DNA of 64,000 bases, from assembly GCA_040403095.1 (NCBI GenBank), contig JBBALI010000003.1, positions 1-64,000 on the forward strand, written 5' to 3'. Source of the stretch: JAQVCM01 sp040403095 (lineage in GTDB: Bacteria; Bacteroidota; Bacteroidia; Flavobacteriales_D; Crocinitomicaceae). Position 1 is the stretch's first letter. The number at the start of each line of letters is the position of its first letter. Below the pieces are notes generated by a model. It did no database searches. It saw only the letters and a program-made list of their open reading frames with translations, and had not been told where the DNA came from. Below are positions 1 to 8,663 of this stretch, piece after piece. Made by a program: the position numbers and the translations under genes.

Positions 1-1
1 A

Positions 2-1015
2 GTTCTGTTGATTCTGATATTGAATTTACGAAAAAATAAAATTAAGCTGCAACAATTACATTTTCAGTCTTTAATTCAAAATAATGAAATTAAAATTAAA
101 TCAAATGAACTCCAAAGATCTGACCAAATAAAAGATAAACTGTTTTCAATTATTGCTCATGATTTAAGAAATCCATTGAATAGATTATTGGTTGAACTGG
201 CAATTGTAAAAAAGTCCGTAGGTGGCACAATTACCGAACCAATGGAGAATACCTTAAAAGAAACTATCGGTCTGTTTGAACGACTGTTACAATGGTCTAA
301 AATGGACAATAAACAAAACGTTTACAGTCCATTAAAGCTAAATTTGAGTGATACAATCAATAAAGTAATTGCTTTTTATTTGCCAGAAATGCAATTGAGA
401 AACATCATTTTCATTAACAATAGTGAAACTTATTTCGTGTATGTGGATCCAAATATTTTACAAACTTTATTACGAAACTTCTTAAGCAACGCGATTAGTG
501 AACTTCCAAATGGCGGTTTTGTTGAAATCGAAATTTTTCAGTTAGAAGATGAAAAAATAGAGTTGGTAATTTCTGATTCAGGAAATGGTTTTCCAGAGGA
601 GGTGCTAAATAATTTTGAAGTTGAGAAAAATGAAATAAATTCATCTGACAACGGTTTGGGCTTGACTTTGTGCAAAGTACTAGCAAAAATGAGTAGTTGG
701 ACGTTAAAGATTTCAAACAATAGTAAGCATTCTGGCGCCCAAGTTTCAATTGTTTTACCTATTTTTAGAGAAAAAAAGCGAAATACTGAATTGAATGTTA
801 TTTCAAGGGCATTTGAGCCGAATGAATTTTGGAGAGAAAAGTTGGAACCAATTCTTGAATTCAAGTTTTATCAAACTTCTCAAATAAGATCATTTCTCAA
901 ATCTTTAGGTGATGTAGATGACCCGCAAGTTAGACTTTGGATAAGACAAGTGGAACGGTCTGTTCATCAAGGAGACAACGAAACATTTTCAGCTTTAATG
1001 AGATTAATAGAGTAA
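2..1015 (+). CDS. sensor histidine kinase, C-terminal part (5' end outside window)
   Basis: The frame is open from the first bases of the window, so the N-terminus (sensor part) is missing. What remains starts with the end of a hydrophobic stretch and a short coiled-coil-like linker. It is followed by a HisKA H-box (SIIAHDLRNP, phospho-accepting His about residue 51 counted from base 8), an N-box (RNFLSNAI), a G1 box (DSGNGFP, about 190) and a G2 box (GLGLTL, about 218), so the catalytic core looks intact. About 80 residues follow the ATPase domain, a tail longer than a minimal kinase needs; its function is not recognised. It lies 20 bases upstream of a response regulator gene and is presumably that regulator's partner. 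The architecture resembles Bacteroidota TPR-linked kinases, but the TPR part cannot be seen here. Confidence 0.9.
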   Translation, partial: VLLILILNLRKNKIKLQQLHFQSLIQNNEIKIKSNELQRSDQIKDKLFSIIAHDLRNPLNRLLVELAIVKKSVGGTITEPMENTLKETIGLFERLLQWSKMDNKQNVYSPLKLNLSDTINKVIAFYLPEMQLRNIIFINNSETYFVYVDPNILQTLLRNFLSNAISELPNGGFVEIEIFQLEDEKIELVISDSGNGFPEEVLNNFEVEKNEINSSDNGLGLTLCKVLAKMSSWTLKISNNSKHSGAQVSIVLPIFREKKRNTELNVISRAFEPNEFWREKLEPILEFKFYQTSQIRSFLKSLGDVDDPQVRLWIRQVERSVHQGDNETFSALMRLIE

Positions 1016-1035
1016 AATTATCAGAAATAACAGAG

Positions 1036-1932
1036 ATGCAGGAGGAAAGAAAACACATTATACTTATCATTGATGATGAGGCAGATACAAGAAATTTAGT
1101 AGTAAATTACTTAGAAAGTAACGAAGGCTATGTTTTTTATACTGCCAATAATGGGGAAACAGGTTTGGAAATTGCGCGAAATGAATTGCCAGACTTGATT
1201 TTGCTAGATTGGCAAATGCCTGAAATGGATGGGCTTAAGGTGTTGGAGAAACTCAAAGAAGACAAATTGACCCAAGAAATTCCAGTGATGATGTACACTG
1301 GAATTATGACGGATTCAAATTCATTGAGATCGGCCTTGCTTCTTGGTGCGAAGGATTTTTTAAGAAAACCAATTGAGCCTATTGAAATGGAAGCTAGGAT
1401 TACAGCCGTGATCCAACAAGCTGAACATCAAAAAGAAATAATCAAAAAGGAAAGAACAATCTATCTTTTGGAGAAAAAGCAATTAGAAATGGAGCTTGAA
1501 TCCAAGAAAAAAGAAACCGTTGATTATGCTAAATTTTTGGCAGGGAAAAATGAATTTTTTCACTCTTTGATTGAAAATTTAAAAGATTTCATTTTACACG
1601 AAAATTTGAGTGATAGCCAAGCTCGAACAATGAGGAATTACATCAATGAATTGACCATCAGTAACAACATGTTGAAGGGATATGAGCAGTTTACGGAATT
1701 GTTTAATAAATTACATCCAAGTTTTAATGCAGCTTTAGATTTGTTGGAAGTTTCTTTAACCGATCATGAAAAACAAATGATGTCATTTGTAAAATTAAAT
1801 CTTTCTAACAAGGAAATTGCTACCTTGATGGCAGTCTCTCTTGCAGCTGTCGAAAAAGGAAAATATCGCTTGAAACAAAAATTGAATTTAGAACAAGAGG
1901 TTAATTTAAATGATTATGTTAATTCATTGTAA
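1036..1932 (+). CDS. response regulator with receiver domain and C-terminal LuxR-like helix-turn-helix
   Basis: The receiver domain spans about residues 7-125, with acidic pocket DDE near 13-15, phosphorylated Asp about 58 in LLDWQMPEMDG and the conserved Lys in RKPIEP. A long, charged, probably coiled-coil helix follows. The C-terminus has a LuxR/GerE-like helix-turn-helix (LSNKEIATLMAVS, then VEKGKYRLKQKL). The open frame extends back to 937 inside the kinase gene, but the ATG at 1036 is chosen because the receiver fold begins directly after it. It follows the kinase by 20 bases, so the two probably form one two-component transcription unit. Targets are unknown; divergence from typical LuxR sequences in the second HTH helix means the DNA target cannot be predicted. 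Confidence 0.88.
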   Translation: MQEERKHIILIIDDEADTRNLVVNYLESNEGYVFYTANNGETGLEIARNELPDLILLDWQMPEMDGLKVLEKLKEDKLTQEIPVMMYTGIMTDSNSLRSALLLGAKDFLRKPIEPIEMEARITAVIQQAEHQKEIIKKERTIYLLEKKQLEMELESKKKETVDYAKFLAGKNEFFHSLIENLKDFILHENLSDSQARTMRNYINELTISNNMLKGYEQFTELFNKLHPSFNAALDLLEVSLTDHEKQMMSFVKLNLSNKEIATLMAVSLAAVEKGKYRLKQKLNLEQEVNLNDYVNSL

Positions 1933-2094
1933 TTCCAAATAATTAGCGATATAATGCCGTTAAAATTGAATATGAAAGAAGTAGAATTAATTTTTTCATT
2001 TTTTTGATTTACACTTACTGAAATTCCATTTTTTGAATTCATTTTTATGCTTTAAAAAAAGTATTTACTTATTACTTTCTCAAATCAAAATCCG

Positions 2095-2102
2095 TACATT
2101 TG
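2095..2102 (+). promoter_or_regulatory. -7 promoter element TACATTTG upstream of ctaB
   Basis: This is an exact match to the Bacteroidota -7 consensus TAnnTTTG, 29 bases before the ctaB ATG at 2132. A purine-rich ribosome site (GGAGG, 2122-2126) lies between the two. No TTG is seen at the usual -33 spacing. Confidence 0.5.
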
Positions 2103-2131
2103 TATCAAATTTGAATACAGTGGAGGTAGCA

Positions 2132-3004
2132 ATGATTGAAAAAATTACAATTGGTGAAAAAATCAAAGCTTATGTTTTGTTTACTAAATTGCGTTTGTCA
2201 GCCTTGGTTATACTTTCTGCATTATCAGGTTATCTTTTTGTAGGCGGTAAAAGTGGTATAGCCATTTTTTACTTATTGGTTGGCGGTTTACTTGTAACTG
2301 CAGCATCCAATGGTTCAAATCAAATCTGGGAAAGAGACTTTGATAAATTGATGAAAAGAACACAAATTCGTCCATTGCCAACAGGTAAAATGTCCATTAC
2401 AGAAGCATATATTGTGGTGGTTTTGACTTTATTGGTGGGGACATTTATGTTGTATCAACTTAATTATAAATCTGCCATTTTAGGTTTGTTTGCTTATATT
2501 TCATATGTATTTATATATACACCAATGAAAAGGATTTCACCATGGGCTGTTTTTATTGGTGCTTTCCCAGGTGCAATTCCCCCATTATTGGGAGCTGTTG
2601 CACATACAAATCAATTTGGATTGGTTCCTGGCGTTCTATTTTTTGTTCAATTTGTATGGCAATTTCCGCATTTTTGGGCAATCGCTTGGGTAGCTTTTGA
2701 TGATTACAAAGCTGGAGGTTATTCTCTGCTTCCCTCAAAATTCGGTAAATCTAAAAACTCTGCGTTTCAAATCTGCGTGTATTCACTTTTGCTAATCCCA
2801 TTTACACTGCTGCCATGGTTTTTAGGAATGACTGGAATTGCCACTTTAATCATTGGAACTTTAGCTTCATTAATATTTTTTCTTTACGCATACAAATTGT
2901 TTCTCTCATGTGATGACAAAGATGCTAAAAAGGTCATGTTTGCCTCTTTTTTCTTTTTGCCGATAGTTCAATTTTTATACGTATTTGATAGAATCATACC
3001 TTGA
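2132..3004 (+). CDS. ctaB: protoheme IX farnesyltransferase (heme O synthase)
   Basis: This UbiA-type polytopic membrane prenyltransferase adds a farnesyl group to heme b to make heme O for cytochrome oxidase. The active-site motif NQIWERDFDKLMKRT (Asp-rich, about residues 66-80), followed by RPLPTG, is characteristic. Eight or nine hydrophobic helices can be traced, and the length of 290 residues is normal. The frame is open back to 2033, but the ATG at 2132 is preceded by GGAGG and matches the family N-terminus (KLRLSALV follows shortly). It is the first gene of a same-strand run to 7453 that encodes oxidase subunits and assembly factors. Confidence 0.93.
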   Translation: MIEKITIGEKIKAYVLFTKLRLSALVILSALSGYLFVGGKSGIAIFYLLVGGLLVTAASNGSNQIWERDFDKLMKRTQIRPLPTGKMSITEAYIVVVLTLLVGTFMLYQLNYKSAILGLFAYISYVFIYTPMKRISPWAVFIGAFPGAIPPLLGAVAHTNQFGLVPGVLFFVQFVWQFPHFWAIAWVAFDDYKAGGYSLLPSKFGKSKNSAFQICVYSLLLIPFTLLPWFLGMTGIATLIIGTLASLIFFLYAYKLFLSCDDKDAKKVMFASFFFLPIVQFLYVFDRIIP

Positions 3005-3035
3005 AATAATTTATGTCAATTAAAAAACAAATAGT

Positions 3036-4091
3036 ATGAAACCAGATTACAGTAAAGAACTCGATCCTGCAGTGAGAGAGAAAATGAAAAAAAACCTCGT
3101 TTACGTTAGTATTTTCAGTATTGTTATGTTATTTGCCGGTTTTACCTCTGGCTACATCGTTTCCATGGGTGATGTGTTTTGGGTAAAATATCCATTGCCT
3201 TTAGGGTTTTGGCTGAGTACGGCGTCTATCGCATTGAGCAGTATTTTTTATATTGTAGCGATTAAATCTGCTAAAAAAAGAAATCTTGGCCAAGTGAAAA
3301 TCTTCATGATTGCCACGTTATTATCTGGAATAGGGTTTGCAGTTTTCCAAATCAAAGGTTACGGAGAATTGATTGATGAAGGAGCAAATTTCAGAAATTC
3401 AATCATGGTGACAGATGGAAGATATGGAGATTATTTTGAGATTAAATACAAAGGACAATTCATCGAGGTAGATGCGAACGATTATTTAATTAATGGAAAA
3501 GTGCTTTCTGACGTTCAATTGAATGAATTGAAAACATACGTGAAGAGTTTTGAAAATACTGACAAACCAACAGGATATAATATCCCATCACTTTCACCCA
3601 ATTTTGTTTTGTATTTCAAAAACGAACCTCTGGCTTTGCAAAATGGAAAATTAATCAAACCGAATGGAGAAGTAATTCCATATTTAGACATGAAAAGATT
3701 GAAATTTTTGTCTTGGAATATCAGAGATGGACGAGGAGATTTCTTCCACAAAGGTAAATTAGGTAAAGATTTTCATATTTTTTACAAGGGAAAAGAATTG
3801 AGTTATAAAAATAGAAGCTTGATGTTTGGAAATAAAATTCTTTCTGCACCACTACAAAATAAGATAAATCAGTCTAGAGACACCTCAACTTCGTATTTAT
3901 ACCTGATAACGGTACTACATTTTTTACATATTTTTGGAGCATTATTTTACTTAATAAAAATGGTAAAAATTTCATTTTCAAGTACTTTTGATGACAAGAA
4001 TGAGTTGAGCTTAAGACTGGGTGCAATTTTCTGGCATTTTTTAGGTTTATTATGGCTCTATTTGTTGCTATTTTTCCTTTTTATTCATTAA
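3036..4091 (+). CDS. cytochrome c oxidase subunit III-like protein with a large soluble insertion
   Basis: Five membrane helices of a heme-copper oxidase subunit III fold are visible: about 22-45, 55-80, 87-108, 284-312 and 324-350. The last two contain the His/Trp-rich stretches LHFLHIFGALF and WHFLGLLWLY. Between helix 3 and helix 4 lies a hydrophilic segment of about 165 residues (112-280) rich in Lys, Asn, Gly and Tyr. Flavobacterial homologues are usually near 190-200 residues, so this protein is about 150 longer, and the insertion accounts for the excess. It sits 31 bases after ctaB and 21 before the second subunit III gene. The role as an oxidase subunit is established for the family; the role of the insertion is unknown. 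Confidence 0.85.
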   Translation: MKPDYSKELDPAVREKMKKNLVYVSIFSIVMLFAGFTSGYIVSMGDVFWVKYPLPLGFWLSTASIALSSIFYIVAIKSAKKRNLGQVKIFMIATLLSGIGFAVFQIKGYGELIDEGANFRNSIMVTDGRYGDYFEIKYKGQFIEVDANDYLINGKVLSDVQLNELKTYVKSFENTDKPTGYNIPSLSPNFVLYFKNEPLALQNGKLIKPNGEVIPYLDMKRLKFLSWNIRDGRGDFFHKGKLGKDFHIFYKGKELSYKNRSLMFGNKILSAPLQNKINQSRDTSTSYLYLITVLHFLHIFGALFYLIKMVKISFSSTFDDKNELSLRLGAIFWHFLGLLWLYLLLFFLFIH

Positions 4092-4112
4092 ACTTGCAAA
4101 AAAAATTGCAGT

Positions 4113-5135
4113 ATGGCTGGACACGCTACAAATCAAATTGATGCTTCTTCCTTATGGGGAGGGAAAGTTTCTCCGTTTAGTACAAGCTACGGAAAACTAA
4201 TGATGTGGTTCTTCCTGGTATCGGATGCCCTTACTTTCGGAGGATTATTAATCTCGTATGGTTTTACTCGACATGATGCCCAAGCTTCTTGGCCAATTGG
4301 TGAGGAAACTTTTAATTCGTTGCCTTTCTTAGGTCATGGTTATCCATTGATTTATGTGGCGTTGATGACCTTTATCTTGATTGTATCGTCTGTTACAATG
4401 GTATTGGCGGTTGAGGCAGGTCATAGAATGGATCGCAAAGGAGTTACAAAATGGATGTTTGCTACAATTATCGGTGGATTTTTCTTTGTGGGTTCTCAAG
4501 CGTGGGAGTGGAGTCACTTTATACATGGTTCTGAATACGGGAAAGTCGAATTGGCTGATGGATCTAAAGCAACTGTTTCTGGTCATTCATTTGAAAGTTT
4601 TACAGTTACTAAATCAGGCCATGATTTCAAAAAAGGAAATTATGAAACTGAAGAATTGTTGCACGATTTTCATCATGCTATTTTAGCTGGAAAGGTAAAA
4701 GATAATTCTTTTACAACTCACGGTGGAGCTGTTGTAAAATTAAATTCAAAAGTTGACGAGCATTTTAAACTAATTATCAAAGAACCAGGTTCGAAATATA
4801 ATAAAGTCGGTAAAGCAATTTTTGGTGCTGAAGCGAATGAGTTATATTATGAAGCGATTAACAGTGGAACAAGAAACAGAGTTACTTATGGTGCTAATTT
4901 GACGACGAATGAATATGGTCCAGCTCAATATGGACAATTCTTTTTCTTTATTACAGGATTTCACGGATTTCACGTTTTTTCAGGTGTAGTTATCAATATC
5001 ATCATTTTCTTTGGCGTATTGAGAGGTGTTTATCACAAACGAGGTCACTATGAAATGGTTGAGAAAACAGGTTTGTATTGGCACTTTGTAGATTTAGTTT
5101 GGGTGTTTGTATTTACATTCTTCTATTTAGTTTAA
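4113..5135 (+). CDS. cytochrome c oxidase subunit III with a soluble insertion
   Basis: This is the second subunit III paralogue in the operon. Helices are visible at about 28-50, 77-100, 113-133 and, after an insertion, two C-terminal helices containing GFHGFHVFSG and YWHFVDLVWVFVF, the signature region of CoxC/CyoC. About 110 hydrophilic residues (about 141-255) separate WEWSHFIHGSEYG from the C-terminal helices, giving 340 residues in total. It lies between the other subunit III gene and the subunit IV gene with gaps of about 20 bases, consistent with one operon. The catalytic subunits I and II are not in the window. Family membership is clear; which terminal oxidase it serves is inferred. 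Confidence 0.9.
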   Translation: MAGHATNQIDASSLWGGKVSPFSTSYGKLMMWFFLVSDALTFGGLLISYGFTRHDAQASWPIGEETFNSLPFLGHGYPLIYVALMTFILIVSSVTMVLAVEAGHRMDRKGVTKWMFATIIGGFFFVGSQAWEWSHFIHGSEYGKVELADGSKATVSGHSFESFTVTKSGHDFKKGNYETEELLHDFHHAILAGKVKDNSFTTHGGAVVKLNSKVDEHFKLIIKEPGSKYNKVGKAIFGAEANELYYEAINSGTRNRVTYGANLTTNEYGPAQYGQFFFFITGFHGFHVFSGVVINIIIFFGVLRGVYHKRGHYEMVEKTGLYWHFVDLVWVFVFTFFYLV

Positions 5136-5155
5136 TCTTATAATTCTATCATATC

Positions 5156-5524
5156 ATGGAAAGAGACGACGTTATTGAATATTCTTTAGATACGCATCAC
5201 GACGAGGCACACGGAAAGAAAATTCGCAAAAAGATTTGGCAAGTAACCGCTATTTTAACAGTTATTACTGCTTTCGAAGTTGGGACAGGTATTGTTTTTA
5301 AACAAAGCTCAGATTATTGGCAGTATATTAAATGGATGTTTATTGTATTGACTTTGGTTAAAGCAGCATATATCGTTTTGGTTTTTATGCACTTAGGTGA
5401 TGAAAAGAAATCTTTAAAATATATCATTTTAGTTCCTTACTTTATTTTTGTTTTGTATCTAATCTTTATTTCTCTTTGGGAGGGAAAAGCAATTGATGCA
5501 GCCTTGAAATTATACGGAGCATAA
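5156..5524 (+). CDS. cytochrome c oxidase subunit IV family protein
   Basis: This small membrane protein (122 residues) has three hydrophobic helices at about 28-48, 60-80 and 86-110. It carries the VLVFMHLGDEKKS loop between helices 2 and 3, typical of CyoD/CtaF-like subunit IV proteins of heme-copper oxidases. The N-terminal 20 residues are acidic and His-rich and lie outside the membrane. It begins 20 bases after the subunit III gene and is followed 15 bases later by a Sco-like gene. Subunit IV helps assemble or stabilise the oxidase; it binds no cofactor. Confidence 0.85.
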   Translation: MERDDVIEYSLDTHHDEAHGKKIRKKIWQVTAILTVITAFEVGTGIVFKQSSDYWQYIKWMFIVLTLVKAAYIVLVFMHLGDEKKSLKYIILVPYFIFVLYLIFISLWEGKAIDAALKLYGA

Positions 5525-5539
5525 GCTAATTTTTATTAA

Positions 5540-6229
5540 ATGGCTCAAAAAGAAAATAAAGCCGGACTACTCAAAAGAATATTTTTAGTGTTCTTAGTGA
5601 TTGGTCCGGCTTCTTTGTTGGTTTTATTTTCCTCTAGAAGTTGTGAACACAAATTCAAGGAATTAGATGATATGGGTGCACTTTCTGCCTATTCATTTAC
5701 AGGAGTCGATGGAAAAAAATACACAGAAAAATCATTCAAAGGTCAAGTAGTTTTGTTTTCTACCATTCAACCAACTTGTCCAGACTCCTGTTCTGTATCT
5801 ATATGGTTTTTAGATAGATCAATTTATCAAAATATTCAAAAGAACAAGAAGAAACTAGGTCACGTGAAGATAGTTTCTTTTGTGACGGATGGCTATGGTA
5901 AATCTGTTGATAATTTGAAAGACATGGATTTTATCCTGAATGACCAAGTGGTTAATTATGATCCAAAAATTTGGATTTTAGCCAAAGGAGATCCCAAACA
6001 AGTGTATAATATTTCCAGAAATGGAAATAATTTGCTTCAAAAGGGAGATAAATACTTCGGCGGAGAAGCTTTTCAGGAATTATTGTTACTCGCCGACAAA
6101 GAAAATCACCTGAGAATGGTTTTGGAAGGAAACGAAGAAGGAATGGTTAGAACCATGTTTCAACACATGGCATTACTTGATAAACAATACGATAAGGAAG
6201 CTTACCGAAAAAAACATCCTAAAAAATAG
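5540..6229 (+). CDS. membrane-anchored Sco-like thioredoxin-fold protein
   Basis: One N-terminal membrane anchor (about 13-31) is followed by a periplasmic thioredoxin-like domain. The motif PTCPDSC gives Cys80 and Cys84 in a CxxxC arrangement like the copper site of Sco1/SenC proteins. Overall similarity to canonical Sco is weaker than in the next gene: the following VSFVTDG replaces the usual FTxDP, and no clear distal copper-ligand His was identified. It lies in the oxidase operon 2 bases before a canonical SCO gene. A second copper or thiol chaperone for oxidase assembly is the likely role. Confidence 0.7.
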   Translation: MAQKENKAGLLKRIFLVFLVIGPASLLVLFSSRSCEHKFKELDDMGALSAYSFTGVDGKKYTEKSFKGQVVLFSTIQPTCPDSCSVSIWFLDRSIYQNIQKNKKKLGHVKIVSFVTDGYGKSVDNLKDMDFILNDQVVNYDPKIWILAKGDPKQVYNISRNGNNLLQKGDKYFGGEAFQELLLLADKENHLRMVLEGNEEGMVRTMFQHMALLDKQYDKEAYRKKHPKK

Positions 6230-6231
6230 TC

Positions 6232-6897
6232 ATGAAACTTAAGTTCATTGCTGCAATTGTAGTTTTGATTTCACTTATTTCTTGTGAGGATCAAGAAAAA
6301 GTAAGGGTTTTACCAATCATTGGCGATCGAGATTTAGAATATATAAACGTTGACGGAAAAGAAGTTGTTGATACAATTTACCCCAAAATTCCTGATTTCC
6401 AGTTCTTAAATCAAGATTCGGTGATGATTACTTCAAAATCTTTGAAAGGGAAAGTTTGGGTTGCAGATTTCTTTTTTACTTCTTGTGGAACCATTTGTCC
6501 ACCAATGACTTCTCAAATGAAAAGACTGAGTATTTTAACCAAAGATTTGGATAAGCATTTGCAGTTTTTAAGTTTTACAATTGATCCTGAATACGATACA
6601 CCTTCTGAATTCAAGTCATACATTAAGTCACATGGAATAACGGCTAAAAATTGGTCTTTCTTTACTGGCGATGAAACAGAGACGTATGAACTTGCCCACG
6701 ATTTTTTCCATGTGGGCGCTGAAAGAAGTGAAAGTGCCGTAGATGGATTTGAGCATAACGACACCTTTGTTTTGGTTGATAAAGAAGGTTATGTCAGAGG
6801 TTTATATATTGGAACTTCAACCGCTGATGTAAATAGACTGGAAAAAGACATACGTAAATTACTGAAATATGAGTACAACGCCGATATCAGAGAGTAA
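6232..6897 (+). CDS. SCO family copper chaperone lipoprotein
   Basis: The N-terminus is a lipoprotein signal ending LISLISC (Cys18). The Sco1/SenC core shows FFTSCGTICPPM with copper-binding Cys85 and Cys89, FTIDPEYDTP, and a distal His in GFEHNDTFVLVD. These are the ligands that load the CuA site of cytochrome oxidase subunit II in characterised homologues. The length of 221 residues is normal. It starts 2 bases after the preceding Sco-like gene and its 3' end overlaps the DUF420 gene by 29 bases, supporting translational coupling. Confidence 0.9.
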   Translation: MKLKFIAAIVVLISLISCEDQEKVRVLPIIGDRDLEYINVDGKEVVDTIYPKIPDFQFLNQDSVMITSKSLKGKVWVADFFFTSCGTICPPMTSQMKRLSILTKDLDKHLQFLSFTIDPEYDTPSEFKSYIKSHGITAKNWSFFTGDETETYELAHDFFHVGAERSESAVDGFEHNDTFVLVDKEGYVRGLYIGTSTADVNRLEKDIRKLLKYEYNADIRE

Positions 6898-7453
6898 ATT
6901 AAAGAGAGTTAGAATTGCAATCATTTCTGCTTCTATAGCTATTCCTGTCGTGGTAGCAATACTTTTTAAAGTTCAAATTCCTGGAATTGAGGATAAAGTA
7001 AAAGTTTTACCTTCAATTTATGCAGTGATCAATGGAATTACAGCAGTTCTTTTAATTGCTGCTTTGGTTGCTATAAAAAAGAAAAACATCAAGTTACACG
7101 AATCTATTATAAAGGTTTGCATGTTCTTGTCGATTATTTTTTTAGCGCTGTATGTTGCTTATCACATGGGTTCTAAACCTACACTTTATGGGGATTCTGA
7201 TTTCAACGGTGAGGTAAGCTTGCAAGAAAAAGCAATGGTTGCAAGTTCGTCGATGGTTTACTTTATCATTTTAATTTCACATATTGTGTTAAGTGTGATG
7301 GTAGTTCCATTGGTACTCTTTTCCTATTTATTTGCATGGAAAGGTGATATCGCTCGTCACAGAAAATGGACAGTATTTACTTGGCCAATTTGGTTTTACG
7401 TTGCTTCAACTGGAGTAATTGTTTACTACATGATCTCTCCATTCTACAAATAA
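6869..7453 (+). CDS. DUF420 family membrane protein (oxidase assembly, CtaM-like)
   Basis: The protein has 194 residues and five predicted membrane helices (about 12-32, 45-66, 78-98, 124-148, 167-188). The last loop carries HRKWTVFTWPIWFYVASTGV, which matches DUF420 proteins. Members of this family (for example CtaM of Firmicutes) are required for maturation of heme-copper oxidases, so the position at the end of the oxidase operon fits. The start codon lies inside the SCO gene (29-base overlap). Its stop is one base from the stop of the opposing waaA gene, and no terminator hairpin separates them. Confidence 0.85.
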   Translation: MSTTPISESKLKRVRIAIISASIAIPVVVAILFKVQIPGIEDKVKVLPSIYAVINGITAVLLIAALVAIKKKNIKLHESIIKVCMFLSIIFLALYVAYHMGSKPTLYGDSDFNGEVSLQEKAMVASSSMVYFIILISHIVLSVMVVPLVLFSYLFAWKGDIARHRKWTVFTWPIWFYVASTGVIVYYMISPFYK

Positions 7454-7454
7454 T

Positions 7455-8663
7455 TCAATTTTCCTTTAAAAAATCAATTATTTTTTGAGTTGCGCCTTGC
7501 GAAGCAAGCACTAGATCGGTTGTTTTTATTTTTAATTTCTCTTGATTTTCTAAAATGCTCTTAAAGGCAAGATTCAAAGTGTCTTCATTTTCAACTGAAA
7601 ATCCAATTCCTGCGTCGATAAAAGTTTGAGCTTCAGGAAATCTTTTGTGTTTTGGACCAAAAATGACTGGTAATCCGAAAACTGCTGGTTCTAAAATGTT
7701 GTGTAAACTTCCTGAAAATCCGCCACCAACATAGGCAATTTTACCATAGCTGTATGCATTTGCTAGTTTTCCAATGGAATCAATCAGTAATATTTTTTTA
7801 TGGGCATTTACCGTCCAATTGGAGTATCGAACTGTTTCATTTTCAAACTTTTTCTCAATTTGTAGCAAATGATTTTCTGAAATATCATGAGGTGCTATAA
7901 TCAGGGGTAAATCACAAACTGAAATCAAGTTTCTCAGTAAATCTTCATCTTCTGGCCAAGAGCTTCCGATTACAAATGCTTTTTGATTTTGGATAAACGA
8001 TTCAATTGTTGAATCTGTTTGCACATTGGCTTTGTTTTGAATTACACGGTCAAATCTTGTATCTCCTGTGAGCATGGCTTGCTTTATTCCAATACTTTGC
8101 AGTAATTCAAGCGACGATTTATTTTGCACGAAAAAGAAATCTATTTTTCTCAGTGTTTCTCGAAATTGATTTCCATACCATTTAAAAAATCGATGGTCTG
8201 GTCTAAATAGTGCGCTGATCGAATATATTTTAGCTTGCGATTTTTTTGCTTCGAAAATGTAATTGGTCCAAAATTCGTATTTGATAAAAAATACTTTTTG
8301 TGGTTTGAAGTGCTGAATAAACTTGCGTGCATTAGATTTTGTATCCAGCGGTAAATAGCAAACAAAATCAGCAGAATTTTTTCTTTTGTGGTAATTTTCA
8401 TATCCTGAAGGACTAAAAAAAGTCACCAAAATATAAATGGAAGGATTATTTTCTTTAATCAGATTTATCATAGGCAATCCTTGGTCAAATTCACCCAGAG
8501 AAGCACAATGAAACCAATAGACATCTTCATTTTGAATTTCTGGCAATCGCTCCCAAAAATTTTTGCGTCCAAAGACCCAACTTTTTGCTTTGGGATTAAA
8601 AAATTGTGCGACCCATAAAATGCCACCATAAATTCTGATTCCCAGTGAGTAAATTAGATTCAT
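7455..8663 (-). CDS. waaA: 3-deoxy-D-manno-octulosonic acid (KDO) transferase
   Basis: This inner-membrane-associated glycosyltransferase adds KDO to lipid A precursors. The N-terminal Rossmann domain has WFHCASLGEFDQG (the conserved Glu is the catalytic base) and KYEFWTNY. The C-terminal domain has YVGGGFSGSLHNILEPAVFG and a PVIFGPKHKRFPEA sugar-nucleotide site. The length of about 402 is typical. A TTG one codon upstream is possible, but the ATG at 8663 is preferred: it overlaps the stop codon of the upstream barrel gene as TGATG, so the two are translationally coupled. Confidence 0.93.
   Translation of the reverse strand: MNLIYSLGIRIYGGILWVAQFFNPKAKSWVFGRKNFWERLPEIQNEDVYWFHCASLGEFDQGLPMINLIKENNPSIYILVTFFSPSGYENYHKRKNSADFVCYLPLDTKSNARKFIQHFKPQKVFFIKYEFWTNYIFEAKKSQAKIYSISALFRPDHRFFKWYGNQFRETLRKIDFFFVQNKSSLELLQSIGIKQAMLTGDTRFDRVIQNKANVQTDSTIESFIQNQKAFVIGSSWPEDEDLLRNLISVCDLPLIIAPHDISENHLLQIEKKFENETVRYSNWTVNAHKKILLIDSIGKLANAYSYGKIAYVGGGFSGSLHNILEPAVFGLPVIFGPKHKRFPEAQTFIDAGIGFSVENEDTLNLAFKSILENQEKLKIKTTDLVLASQGATQKIIDFLKEN

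Noticed and set aside
538..864. Antisense open frame opposite the kinase gene
   Set aside because: It is a shadow of the kinase coding sequence, with no start context or family resemblance.
937..1035. Longer N-terminus of the response regulator starting inside the kinase gene
   Set aside because: The receiver fold starts right after ATG 1036; the upstream residues are the kinase sequence in another frame.
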